From Dreissena polymorpha (lineage: Eukaryota > Mollusca > Bivalvia > Myida > Dreissenidae): 64,000 nt of DNA. Of the stretch, positions 22,915 to 35,165 are shown piece by piece. Numbering within the stretch: position 1 is the first letter of the stretch; the number at the start of each line of letters is the position of its first letter. A model generated the notes under the pieces. That model worked only from the letters and a program-made list of their open reading frames with translations. It ran no database searches and was not told the origin of the DNA. A program made the translations under genes and the position numbers. Location of the stretch: contig NC_068358.1 in the NCBI RefSeq assembly GCF_020536995.1, positions 39,424,060 through 39,488,059 of the forward strand, read 5' to 3'.

Positions 22915-24042
22915 GGCCAACACAACCATGGTTCCCGATATTGATGTCAAGTCTAGTAGAGAAACCTCGAATATTGCCGAAAGAAAAAGATCTTCTTCTC
23001 TTACCAAACTCAAATACAAGACATCCACTGTCTCAAAAACTAATCCTTGTGGCATGCAAAGTGTCAGGAAACTCTATAGACACCGAGGATTTTCAAAACA
23101 AGCTACCGATATTATCATGTCAGCTTGGAGAGACGCAACAAAATGCCAGTACAAAGTCCATATTAAGAGATGGTTACAGTACTGCAGTGGCGGGGAGATT
23201 AATCCAGTTTCAGTTTCTATAAACGATGTGATTGAATTCCTCACAACAGAATACAACAATGGTTTAGGTTATAACTCATTAAATACAGCCAGGTCGGCGC
23301 TTACATCATTGGAAATTTTAATTGACAATTTTCAAGCAGGGATGCATCCAATTGTAGTGAAATTCATCAAAGGTGTCTTTAATTTGCGACCACCAGTACC
23401 AAAATACTGTTGTACTTGGGACGTAGATAAAGTACTAAATTAACTTAAGAAACTTTCACCTGTAAAATGAATCTCTCTTAAGGAGTTAACATTTAAATTG
23501 GTTATGTTGATTGCCCTGACGAATGCAGCCAGAATTCAAACAGTTCAAATATTGTTATCAGTTAATAACTTGAAGAAGTTACGTTCAAAGTTTGTTGTTC
23601 ACTTCGATGGCCTCTTGAAGCAAAGTCGTCCAAGTTGTAATCAAAGTTATATTGAACTTGCTGCATATCCTCCAGACAGAAGATTATGCGTATATACAGT
23701 GGTTAAAGAATATTTAGTTCGTTCCAAACCAGCAAGGAGTGGTGACAATAATAGACTGCTTATAAGTTACATTAAGCCCTACAAAGCGGTATCAAGGGAT
23801 ACAATCAGCCGATGGATAAAAACTGTGATGATTCGCTCAGGAATAGATGTTTCACAGTTCGGTTCACATAGTGTAAGAGCCGCAGCGACATCAAAAGCTT
23901 ACATGAATGATGTTCCAATTAATGTTATATTAAAAACTGCGGGATGGTCTAACAGTAGTACTTTTGCAAAATTCTATAATGAGGACATCGCTGGTGATAG
24001 TAAAGAGGATTTCAGCTCAGCTGTGTTGGCAACCAAGGATTG
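22915..24042 (+). pseudogene. DIRS tyrosine recombinase region (unit 1)
   Basis: Two coding remnants give a SAM-like core-binding part (QYKVHIKRWLQYC, NDVIEFLTTEYNNGLGYNSL) and a catalytic part with an Arg-containing TNAARIQT element and the HSVRAAATSKA box, followed by AGWSNSSTFAKFYN. In DIRS elements this recombinase joins a circular DNA intermediate to the target without target-site duplication. Broken in this copy. Confidence 0.75.
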
Positions 24043-24427
24043 AGGCACTGTTCAGGTAGTGATTTATAACCATTATCAGCTTTAAAATCTCATTTCGTCC
24101 CGTAGTTAATTCGTACGAAATAGAATTTTAGAATTAAACGAGACTTACCTGGAAGTTGAAGTTCAATTGTAATTCTATAAGTAGAAGAATTAAGGAGGGA
24201 TGAAATGCCACCCCCACCCAACTACAATAAAGAATATGTACAAAAACAACACTACATGTATATAAATGCGATGCATTTACTTTCATAAATGGATAAAGGT
24301 TAATAAATCCTTTAAAAACTGATGCGCATGCGCGGAACACTATCGCATTTCATCCCTCCTTAATTCTTCTACTCATAGAATTACAATTGAAGTTCAACTT
24401 CCAGGTAAGTCTCGTTTAATTCTACAA

Positions 24428-27400
24428 TTATGATGCAAATGATCTTTCACTTGGCGACGCCAATATAAGCATCGAAGAACTCGATTGCGATTTTTCAGTG
24501 GACGAGATAAGTTAAGTCATCTATAGAGACTAACGTAATTAAAGTAGTGATTTATCACATATTGTTGCCGATTTTTTTATCGATTCAAATACGTTTATTG
24601 CTCCTTATCTTACGCACATTTTTAATTTTATATTTGGAAGAGGTGTATGTCAAGAATCATGGTGCAAGGGGGCCATTGTACCGATTTTCAAAACAGGAGA
24701 TATTTCTAACCCAGCAAATTATAGGGGAATCACTCTCATAAATATAGTTTCCAAAATATTCTCTCTTGCTGTTAGAAATAAGATCGATAAATAGTGCGAA
24801 CATAATCAGACATTTAACACAGCTCAGCATGTAATTTATACTTCATTCACTCATACAAATTACACTTTAAAAACAACAACATAAGTTATACTGTGCATTT
24901 GTAGACTATGAACAAGCTTTTGATACATAAACCCATGATGCATTATCGGTAAAATTAATACAATCAGAATTAAGTTCTAAGATGATTTATATGATCAAAT
25001 ATATATATAGTAATGTAAAAATTTGTAATAAAAACTTCTGATATGTCGTATTCATTTTTTTTCAAATCTCACTCTGTGTCAAATAAGGAGAGCCATTATC
25101 CCCTCTCCTGTTTATTCTGTTCATTAATGACGTCACAGAGATGATTGAATATAATAACGCAGAACGATTTAGATATTTTATCGGATTTTATGTTATTATT
25201 TGCGGACGGCATTGCCTTATTTACCACTGATCCTGGCAGTCTACAAAACCAACTTAATTCTCTATATCAATATTCATGTAAATGGGGTTTAAATATAAAT
25301 TCAAACAAAACAAAAATATGCATCTTCGAAAAAAGGAAAAGCATTTGTAATTTTCTTTGGACTATTAACAATGAGGTTCTTGAAGTGGTTGGTAACGTTT
25401 GCTATCTAGGCATTAATTTCTCGTCAAATGGTAAATTTAATCATACAGTAAAAAGGTTCAAAGATCAGGCCTTGAAGGTGTACAACCACTTGTTATCGAA
25501 TTTTAGTAGAATTTCCTTAGATATTAAAACAAACTATCACTTTTTGATGCTATTGTAGTCCCTATTGTGTTACACGGAGCTGAAGTTTGGGGAATATACA
25601 CATTTACCGACTTAGACATATTGCATATCAAATTCTGTAAATATGTTCTAGGCGTAAAACATCAAGTCTTAAATGCTGCTGTCCTTGGTGAGCTTGGTAG
25701 ATATCCGTTAACAACCGTTTGTAAAGAAGAAGCAATTAAAAACTGGCTAAAGGTTATCAATTCACCAAACTCTTTAATGCATGAAACTTTGATGAAACAA
25801 ATTAACATTGCACAAGAGAATCGTATTAGTGATTTGAATAGTTTGTTGTTTTCTTCCCTATCAACTTTGCTTAACAAGCTTGGTTTTGGTAATCTTCTTA
25901 TAGATTTTACTATGAGCGATTATTCACTTCCTATGTTTTCCCATAGACTAAAAGACCAATACATTCAGTCATGACACGAAACACTATCAGTACAACCTTA
26001 AATGGAATACTATTGTAAATTTAAAGAAGATTTCGAGTTTGAAAATTATCTAGTAAAGATAAAAAATTAAAAAACATCATACGGAACTAACCCGTTTCAG
26101 ACTTTCGTCGCATTCTCTTGAGATTGAAACTGGTAGATATAACAATATAGAAAGGTTAAACAGGATATATAAACTTGTATGCAAAATGTTGTTGAAACTG
26201 AGTACCACTTTTTATTATGTAGTACTGCCTATTCAAATCTGAGAAAACAGTTTAACATTTCATCGAACTGGCCAAATATTACAAAATTCAAATACATTAT
26301 GTCTGAAAACAGAGAAAGTAAAGTACGAAATACAGCAAAATTCATATACAATGCTATGAAACTTAGAAAAAAACAAGTCAGAATCCTAGTGGTATTTTGT
26401 CCTCACCTTTGTTAACCTACTGAATGTATGGATCTATGTATGATCAATTGTACATTGTATACGTTCCTTTTTTTGTTTTATCTCTTTTACTTTATTTATT
26501 TATTATTTTGTTTCTTTAAATCAGAATTGTAAGCTGCAAATAATTTGTCAACGTAGATGCTTTAAATGTTTAGAAACACTTTCCTCGTTGCTCGCCAGAA
26601 GTTATATATATGCTGTTCTCACTGAATACATACGGTTGGGTTCATTTGTTAAGTTCTTTGTACATTGTATACGTTCCATTTTATTTTTTTGTCTTTAATT
26701 AATTTACTTTTTTTTCTTCTCTATTTTTTCCCGTCACGTTTTGCTTCTATTGTCCTTTGTTAGTTCCTAATTTTCGTTTTCGCATTAGGCGCTAATTCCA
26801 GAGGAAATATAACTCATTAGGTAATGTTGTAAAGATTGACTTCTAGGAAGTACCTACTCTTTCGATTTTGTATGTAGGCGCTTTCAAAAGAAGCACACCC
26901 ATTAAAATAACTTAACGCGCAACACTATTTATAGAAAATGATAATGTTTTTAAAGATTGAATGATAGACTTTCGACAGTGAACACTTTTATTATATTCTA
27001 TAATATACAACTTGTTGCAATGAGTACTTAAAGTGATATTATGGGCATCTAACAGTTTATAGGTGTCTATCGCAACCGTTGTTTATTTTTGGTGCTTTCA
27101 CTTCATATACACGTATATTTGTTAATGCAGCATCAACATACTAAAACAATATCCCGGAAAGAGAAAAATAATGCATTTGAATATCAGCCGTACTTTCGTT
27201 TTGACAACTGACGACAGAAATAATTCGATGTACGATGTGAATCTAAATTGAGTTTATGTGAGATTCGTTCATACGACACAAAGACACTTTTTGTTTTACG
27301 GATAATTTCGGCTTACAGGACTCACCAGTCATGTAAAATATCGAATATTATATATATTTTTTATAAACAACTGGAAGCAAGATGAGTTGCAGATAATTGG

Positions 27401-27666
27401 TCAGTAACCATATTTTAACTAACTCTTTTGACCTGTTAATTCTTTTCAGCTCAATTCAACAGTGAAAAATGCCCATAATATCACTTTAAGTGATACACAA
27501 ATGTGGTCACATTGTGTAGCGGATATTTTCCCGTTGACTGAGTGAACACCTCGTAGAGTAAAGTGGATGTAAAGCTGCTCCTTATTACAATTAATCTGCT
27601 TTTCCTTTTATCTGGCAAATATGCTCTACAACTGATTACACTCGCTCTGTATTAACCCAACGCTAT
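24428..27666 (+). mobile_element. LINE fragment in unit 1 (linker, RT, C-terminal domain, 3' UTR)
   Basis: It starts right after the DIRS end, in coding sequence for the linker before RT (DANDLSLGDANISIEELDC). RT pieces include FGRGVCQESWCKGAIVPIFK and NPANYRGITLINIVSKIFSL, then a stop where Trp is usual (24793-24795), and a catalytic box reading FADGIALF, so one catalytic Asp is Gly. A shift in a T-run near 25543 separates the thumb from VLHGAEVWGIYTF. The C-terminal block is ETGRYNNIERLNR, then NVVETEYHFLLC. These defects recur in the other units where the sequence is present, so they predate the amplification. The 5' half (APE) is absent. The 3' UTR carries a MITE insertion. Confidence 0.75.
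27032..27485. mobile_element. piggyBac-like MITE (unit 1)
   Basis: Copy of the 22248-22701 element with the same ends and TTAA flanks. It was carried along by the tandem amplification. Confidence 0.75.
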
Positions 27667-27698
27667 CAAAGCCAAAGGAATAATCATAACCCCACTTT

Positions 27699-28826
27699 GG
27701 CCAACACAACCATGGTTCCCGATATTGATGTCAAGTCTAGTAGAGAAACCTCGAATATTGCCGAAAGAAAAAGATCTTCTTCTCTTACCAAACTCAAATA
27801 CAAGACATCCACTGTCTCAAAAACTAATCCTTGTGGCATGCAAAGTGTCAGGAAACTCTATAGACACCGAGGATTTTCAAAACAAGCTACCGATATTATC
27901 ATGTCAGCTTGGAGAGACGCAACAAAATGCCAGTACAAAGTCCATATTAAGAGATGGTTACAGTACTGCAGTGGCGGGGAGATTAATCCAGTTTCAGTTT
28001 CTATAAACGATGTGATTGAATTCCTCACAACAGAATACAACAATGGTTTAGGTTATAACTCATTAAATACAGCCAGGTCGGCGCTTACATCATTGGAAAT
28101 TTTAATTGACAATTATCAAGCAGGGATGCATCCAATTGTAGTGAAATTCATCAAAGGTGTCTTTAATTTGCGACCACCAGTACCAAAATACTGTTGTACT
28201 TGGGACGTAGATAAAGTACTAAATTACCTAAAGAAACTTTCACCTGTAAAATGAATCTCTCTAAAGGAGTTAACATTTAAATTGGTTATGTTGATTGCCC
28301 TGACGAATGCAGCCAGAATTCAAACAGTTCAAATATTGTTATCAGTTAATAACTTGAAGAAGTTACGTTCAAAGTTTGTTGTTCACTTCGATGGCCTCTT
28401 GAAGCAAAGTCGTCCAAGTTGTAATCAAAGTTATATTGAACTTGCTGCATATCCTCCAGACAGGAGATTATGCGTATATACAGTGGTTAAAGAATATTTA
28501 GTTCGTTCCAAACCAGCAAGGAGTGGTGACAATAATAGACTGCTTATAAGTTACATTAAGCCCTACAAAGCGGTATCAAGGGATACAATCAGCCGATGGA
28601 TAAAAACTGTGATGATTCGCTCAGGAATAGATGTTTCACAGTTCGGTTCACATAGTGTAAGAGCCGCAGCGACATCAAAAGCTTACATGAATGATGTTTC
28701 AATTAATGTTATATTAAAAACTGCGGGATGGTCTAACAGTAGTACTTTTGCAAAATTCTATAATGAGGACATCGCTGGTGATAGTAAAGAGGATTTCAGC
28801 TCAGCTGTGTTGGCAACCAAGGATTG
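27699..28826 (+). pseudogene. DIRS tyrosine recombinase region (unit 2)
   Basis: Same domain content as the unit 1 copy and almost identical to it. It was duplicated as part of the tandem unit rather than by its own transposition. Broken. Confidence 0.75.
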
Positions 28827-29211
28827 AGGCACTGTTCAGGTAGTGATTTATATCCATTATCAGCTTTAAAATCTCATTTCGTCCCGTAGTTAATTCGTAC
28901 GAAATAGAATTTTAGAATTAAACGAGACTTACCTGGAAGTTGAAGTTCAATTGTAATTCTATAAGTAGAAGAATTAAGGAGGGATGAAATGCCACCCCCA
29001 CCCAACTACAATAAAGAATATGTACAAAAACAACACTACATGTATATAAATGCGATGCATTTACTTTCATAAATGGATAAAGGTTAATAAATCCTTTAAA
29101 AACTGATGCGCATGCGCGGAACACTATCGCATTTCATCCCTCCTTAATTCTTCTACTCATAGAATTACAATTGAAGTTCAACTTCCAGGTAAGTCTCGTT
29201 TAATTCTACAA

Positions 29212-32200
29212 TTATGATGCAAATGATCTTTCACTTGGCGACGCCAATATAAGCATCGAAGAACTCGATTGCGATTTTTCAGTGGACGAGATAAGTTAAG
29301 TCATCTATAGAGACTAACGTAATTAAAGTAGTGATTTATCACATATTGTTGCCGATTTTTTTATCGATTCAAATACGTTTATTGCTCCTTATCTTACGCA
29401 CATTTTTAATTTTATATTTGGAAGAGGTGTATGTCAAGAATCATGGTGCAAGGGGGCCATTGTACCGATTTTCAAAACAGGAGATATTTCTAACCCAGCA
29501 AATTATAGGGGAATCACTCTCATAAATATAGTTTCCAAAATATTTTCTCTTGCTGTTAGAAATAAGATCGATAAATAGTGCGAACATAATCAGACATTTA
29601 ACACAGCTCAGCATGTAATTTATACTTCATTCACTCATACAAATTACACTTTAAAAAACAACAACATAAGTTATACTGTGCATTTGTAGACTATGAACAA
29701 GCTTTTGATACATAAACCCATGATGCATTATGGGTAAAATTAATCAAATATATATATAGTAATGTAAAAATTTGTAATAAAAACTTCTGATATGTCGTAT
29801 TCATTTTTTTTCAAATTTCACTCTGTGTCAAATAAGGAGAGCCATTATCCCCTCTTCTGTTTATTCTGTTCATTAATGACGTCACAGAGATGATTGAATA
29901 TAATAACGCAGAACGATTTAGATATTTTATCGGATTTTATGTTATTATTTGCGGACGGCATTGCCTTATTTACCACTGATCCTGGCAGTCTACAAAACCA
30001 ACTTAATTCTCTATATCAATATTCATGTAAATGGGGTTTAAATATAAATTCAAACAAAACAAAAATATGCATCTTCGAAAAAAGGAAAAGCATTTGTAAT
30101 TTTCTTTGGACTATTAACAATGAGGTTCTTGAAGTGGTTGGTAACGTTTGCTATCTAGGCATTAATTTCTCGTCAAATGGTAAATTTAATCATACAGTAA
30201 AAATGTTTAAAGATCAGGCCTTGAAGGTGTACAACCACTTGTTATCGAATTTTAGTAGAATTTCCTTAGATATTAAAACAAACTATCACTTTTTGATGCT
30301 ATTGTAGTCCCTATTGTGTTACATGGAGCTGAAGTTTGGGGAATATACACATTTACCGACTTAGACATATTGCATATCAAATTCTGTAAATATGTTCTAG
30401 GCGTAAAACATCAAGTCTTAAATGCTGCTGTCCTTGGTGAGCTTGGTAGATTTCCGTTAACAACCGTTTGTAAAGAAGAAGCAATTAAAAACTGGCTAAA
30501 GGTTATCAATTCACCAAACTCTTTAATGCATGAAACTTTGATGAAACAAATTAACATTGCACAAGAGAATCGTATTAGTGATTTGAATAGTTTGTTGTTT
30601 TCTTCCCTATCAACTTTGCTTAACAAGCTTGGTTTTGGTAATCTTCTTATAGATTTTACTATGAGCGATTATTCACTTCCTATGTTTTCCCATAGACTAA
30701 AAAACCAATACATTCAGTCATGACACGAAACACTATCAGTACAACCTTAAATGGAATACTATTGTAAATTTAAAGAAGATTTCGAGTTTGAAAATTATCT
30801 AGTAAAGATAAAAAATTAAAAACATCATACGGAACTAACCCGTTTCAGACTTTCGTCGCATTCTCTTGAGATTGAAACAGGTAGATATAACAATATAGAA
30901 AGGTTAAACAGAATATATAAACTTGTATGCAAAATGTTGTTGAAACTGAGTACCACTTTTTATTATGTTGTACTGCCTATTCAAATCTGAGATAGTATAA
31001 CATTTCATCGAACTGGCCAAATATTACAAAATTCAAATACATAATGTCTGAAAACAGAGAAAGTAAAGTACGAAATACAGCAAAATTCATATACAATGCT
31101 ATGAAACTTAGAAAAAAACAAGTCAGAATCCTAGTGGTATTTGTCCTCACCTTTGTTAACCTACTGAATGTATGGATCTATGTATGATCAATTGTACATT
31201 GTATACGTTCCTTTTTTTGTTTTATCTCTTTTACTTTATTTATTTATTATTTTGTTTCTTTAAATCAGAATTGTAAGCTGCGAATAATTTGTCAACGTAG
31301 ATGGTTTAAATGTTTAGAAACACTTTCCTCGTTGCTCGCCAGAAGTTATATATATGCTGTTCTCACTGAATACATACGGTTGGGTTCATTTGTTAAGTTC
31401 TTTGTACATTGTATACGTTCCATTTTAGTTTTTGTCTTTAATTAATTTACTTTTTTTTCTTCTCTATTTTTTCCAGTCACGTTTTGCTTCTATTGTCCTT
31501 TGTTAGTTCCTAATTTTCGTTTTCGCATTAGGCGCTAATTCCAGAGGAAATATAACTCATTAAGTAATGTTGTAAAGATTGACTTCTAGGAAGTACCTAC
31601 TCTTTCGATTTTGTATGTAGGCGCTTTCAAAAGAAGCACACCCATTAAAATAACTTAACGCGCAACACTATTTATAGAAAATGATAATGTTTTTAAAGAT
31701 TGAATGATAGACTTTCGACAGTGAACACTTTTATTATATTCTATAATATACAACTTGTTGCAATGAGTACTTAAAGTGATATTATGGGCATCTAACAGTT
31801 TATAGGTGTCTATCGCAACCGTTGTTTATTTTTGGTGCTTTCACTTCATATACACGTATATTTGTTAATGCAGCATCAACATACTAAAACAATATCCCGG
31901 AAAGAGAAAAATAATGCATTTGAATATCAGCCGTACTTTCGTTTTGACAACTGACGACAGAAATAATTCGATGTACGATGTGAATCTAAATTGAGTTTAT
32001 GTGAGATTCGTTCATACGACACAAAGACACTTTTTGTTTTACGGATAATTTCGGCTTACAGGACTCACCAGTCATGTAAAATATCGAATATTATATATAT
32101 TTTTTATAAACAACTGGAAGCAAGATGAGTTGCAGATAATTGGTCAGTAACCATATTTTAACTAACTCTTTTGACCTGTTAATTCTTTTCAGCTCAATTC

Positions 32201-32530
32201 AACAGTGAAAAATGCCCATAATATCACTTTAAGTGATACACAAATGTGGTCACATTGTGTAGCGGATATTTTCCCGTTGACTGAGTTAACACCTCGTAGA
32301 GTAAAGTGGATGTAAAGCTGCTCCTTATTACAATTAATCTGCTTTTCCTTTTATCTGGCAAATATGCTCTACAACTGATTACACTCGCTCTGTATTAACC
32401 CAACGCTATGATTGCGATTTTTGTATTGTATTGTACGCTTGAATGTTGTATTGTTGTATGTCTTGGCCATAATTAATTTCAAATAGATTGTGAATGACCA
32501 AATGCAAATATGCCGATTCGCCAATAAATG
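29212..32530 (+). mobile_element. LINE fragment in unit 2 with its original 3' end
   Basis: Same LINE as in unit 1. Here the 3' UTR continues beyond the array edge (32409) to about 32530, ending gaatgaccaaatgcaaatat, gccgattcgcc and aataaatgatg. The LINE remnant at 57525-58170 ends in a very similar way (gccaaatgcgttatgccgat, ttgcctaataaag), which supports this as the true 3' terminus of the family. Confidence 0.7.
31775..32228. mobile_element. piggyBac-like MITE (unit 2)
   Basis: Third array copy with the same ends and TTAA flanks. It inserted before the amplification, since all three units share its site. Confidence 0.75.
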
Positions 32531-33770
32531 ATGAAAACAATATACAACTGCCTTGAGCGTTCACAATCAAGGTCAAACCATGGCTTATCATCTACATTTT
32601 TGGTTTGGTTAAACGAGACAGTTTTAGTAATTGTAACCTCCTTACAAAATAAAGGATCTGTAACGTCATGTATAAGTGATGTAAACTCAGTCAACATATT
32701 ATCTATTGCTGATATGTTATTCAAATCTACGTTACTTGTTACATTATTCAAAGCAGGTAGTTTTGATCTGAAATTAGTTTTCAATTCTGCTGGTCATTTA
32801 TGAATAAAAAATCTTTCGCTACCATCTATACAATTTTCAATAACAGTGGTCAACATTACAATGTAGAATAAAAGAAATATGACAGTGATCACTCCACACA
32901 TTAAACTCATGAACCATAAAGTCGCTCATCTTTGCAGAATTACAAGGTTTAGTTAATAAATAATCTAAAACGGACGACCCTAGCCTCGAGAAAAAAGTAT
33001 TATTATCAATCATTATGTCACGATATAAACGACCGTTCGCTATGCGAACACCCGTGTTTATACACAAATCCAATAAACGATAACCGAAAGCGTTACATGT
33101 TTTATCAAGTGAGGCCCGGGCTAGGGGTTCGTCTGGTAAATAATCATCCATATCAAGCTCAGCATTGTGTGCATCATATACAATATAAACATTTCTAATG
33201 CCAACACGACTGTTCCAATCTCCTACTAGATAAACATCACCAACCAAAGTCAAAAATATTACTTTGAATAATATCAAAACGATCGACATTGCAAACGGTG
33301 TAAGCAGGAGATTTATCGCACCATAGGCATATACCACCAATATAAATATTTGTTTCAAATTTCAAAAAGTTCTTATCTAATTTTAACCATATTATAGTGT
33401 CATGGTGAGTTCGTATAATTTGTACACCATCTTTCAATGCTTCATGGTAATATCGTGCAATACCATCGCTAGCTCTCCTAGCATTTTGATGTTGAAACTT
33501 TCTGTAAAAGTTACAAGATTCGTACCCATATATTTCGATATTACTATTTGCATTTGTCCAAGTTTCATTCAAAAACACTATATTATATTTAGCAAGAATA
33601 GAAAGAAAGTCATCACTACTTTATTATCCTCAATAAGTCCGTTTATATTCAAGGATAGCACCTTCAGATCATCCCCGTAGTAAAAGAATCGACATGCTGA
33701 CACTGAAATCCCATCAGAGACATTTTTTACAATTTGCCACATTGTTAATTTTCGTTATTTTCCAAATCTA
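32470..33770 (-). mobile_element. LINE 5' half with APE endonuclease, truncated
   Basis: Read on the minus strand from about 33770: LKVLSLNINGL (start of APE), FLNETWTNANS with the catalytic Glu, HHDTIIWLKLDKNF, GDWNSRVG, DKTCNAFGYRLLDLCINTG, RIANGRLY and the terminal motif VWSDHCHISF (SDH). Then comes the linker toward RT, ending in DDKPWFDLDCERSRQLY. These are the ordered motifs of an apurinic-endonuclease LINE. There are frame breaks near 33595, between the two APE open frames (about 33250-33350) and around 32850. The RT half is missing. The truncated end meets the 3' end of the + strand LINE near 32530, so two LINEs are arranged tail to tail. Confidence 0.75.
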
Positions 33771-34177
33771 TCTAATGAACATTTTCTGTTGCATTTATGA
33801 ACACCTCATTGCAAAACCGAGCTCCCATTCAAGTAACGGTAACAACATGTAGGCCACCGACCAGGTTTCTCCTAGGGTCCGGTTTAATGAAAAACAACAA
33901 AACCCGAGTGTAGTTGCGCGACTGTGTGGTCGACCGACGCTCGTCGGCCGCCAACTAACCACTCGTCGCGTTCAAGGCGCAAGTTGCTGCGAATGTGGTT
34001 GCACGATGTTGTGGTCATTCGACTGCGGTCGTGGTAGTCGCTCTGTTTAGGAAAATGACCACTTCCGCCATCAACATCCGCCGGCAAAAATACACGAGAA
34101 AAATCGAAGACAAAGACAGCAACGATTCGAGTCAGTGCCATTCGTTGTCCAAAAAAGGACGCTCGTCGGCCGCCAAC

Positions 34178-34380
34178 TGGGTCCGGTTTAATGAGAGCGA
34201 ACATATTCGGGCGACTATGGTTGTAATAGCGAATAATCGTCGTGCGACGATAACCGGGTTTAATAGAGAGCGAAGATCGTCAGTCAACCGCGCGTTGTTC
34301 GACATACTGTCGAGCGACCGCAGTCCACCCCTCACACCACGACTGCTCGTCGCTTTACGCTTTGTCGGCATCCAAAACGC
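34178..34380. repeat. Second Harbinger-like terminus, inverted partner at 36225-36420
   Basis: It starts with GGGTCCGGTTTAATGA, the same terminal motif as at 33874, but continues with different sequence (gagcgaacatattcgggcga). It pairs in inverted orientation with 36420-36225 (shared runs include cgcgcgttgttcgacatact and gactgctcgtcg). The outer tip of the partner is decayed. This indicates a second related element that overlaps the first. Confidence 0.55.
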
Positions 34381-35165
34381 GTGCCAGGAGACTCCCAGAC
34401 AATCTGCGAAGACTCCAAGATCGTCTGGGCACCTGTAGGACAATCCCATACAGTCTGCGACGGTTTCAGAAGGTCTCCCAGACCAGCTGGGCACCTGCAG
34501 AAGACATCCAGAAGTCTGCAACGGTGCAAGAGTCTTAATGACCGGCGAGGCACCTGCAGGAGACTCCCAAACAGTGTGTGACGGTGCCAGTTTCCAAGAT
34601 CGATGACGCACCTGCAAGACACTCCCAGACAGTCTACGATGGTGCCAAGACCGTCTGGGCACCTGCAGGAGAATCCCAGACTGTGCCAGACAGTCTCCCA
34701 GACCTCCGGGGCACCTGCAAGAGACCCTCAGACAGTCGGCGACGATGCCAAGACCGTCTTGGTACCTGCAGAAGACTCCCAGACGGTGCCAGAGGTCTCC
34801 CACACCGTCGGGCCATCGACAGGAGACTCCGAGACGGTGCAAGACATTCTCCGACGATGCCAAGACTGTCTGGGCACCAGCCGGAGACTCCAATACAGTC
34901 TTTCAGACCGGTGGGGCACCTGCAGGGACAAGAAGTCTGCGACGGTGCAAAGACCGTCTAGGCAGCTGCAGGAGACTCTCAGACAGTCTGCGACGGTGCC
35001 AAGACCGTCCGGGCACCTGCAGGAGACTCCCAGACGGTGTCAGACAGTCTCCCAAACCGTCGGGGCACCTGCAGGAGACTCCTAGAAGTCGGCGACGGTG
35101 AAAAGACCGTCTGGGCACCTGCAGGAGATTCCCAAACAGTCTTCGACGGATTGAGAGACTGTCTG
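34380..35165. repeat. About 51-bp minisatellite, forward orientation
   Basis: Roughly 15 degenerate units containing gactcccagacagtctgcga, cggtgccaagaccgtctggg and cacctgcagga. Each unit contains the small inverted repeat GACGGTnnnnnnACCGTC. The unit is a multiple of three and nearly stop-free, so long open frames appear in many frames on both strands. I treat these as artefacts. Confidence 0.8.

Larger units (their letters stand above)
17144..24421 (+). mobile_element. DIRS-type tyrosine-recombinase retrotransposon, broken fossil
   Basis: Parts in order: left terminal repeat, gag-like region (about 17450-18550), reverse transcriptase (about 18650-19340), RNase H (about 19700-20120), tyrosine recombinase (copies at 22915-24042 and 27699-28826) and right terminal structure. 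The left end (17144-17211) is inverted against two separate pieces on the right, 24085-24127 and 24319-24357, which is the split-repeat arrangement expected of DIRS elements with an internal complementary region. The right end also has a 76-bp inverted pair (24132-24207 against 24347-24421). The right portion has been amplified as part of the 20342-32409 tandem array. The element carries several breaks and is not intact. Its age is moderate, older than the array. Confidence 0.8.
22883..27666 (+). repeat. Tandem array unit 1 (4,784 bp)
   Basis: Complete unit: DIRS recombinase and right end (to about 24421), LINE fragment (about 24428 onward), LINE 3' UTR and nested MITE (27032-27485). Matching landmarks in unit 2 lie exactly 4,784 bp further on through the first half. 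The junction between units reads cgctat then caaagcc. Identity to unit 2 is very high by eye, so the amplification is recent. Confidence 0.85.
27667..32409 (+). repeat. Tandem array unit 2 (4,743 bp)
   Basis: Same content and order as unit 1. The offset drops from 4,784 to 4,749 bp within the LINE part, where unit 2 lacks about 36 bp present at about 24968-25003 of unit 1. After acccaacgctat the sequence continues into gattgcgattttt, which looks like the original LINE 3' end, so this is the right edge of the array. Confidence 0.85.

Noticed and set aside
34132-34893. Long open frame (253 codons, minus strand) in the GC-rich minisatellite
   Set aside because: Open frames occur in nearly all frames because the unit is about 51 bp and lacks stops. 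There is no domain and no start or splice context.
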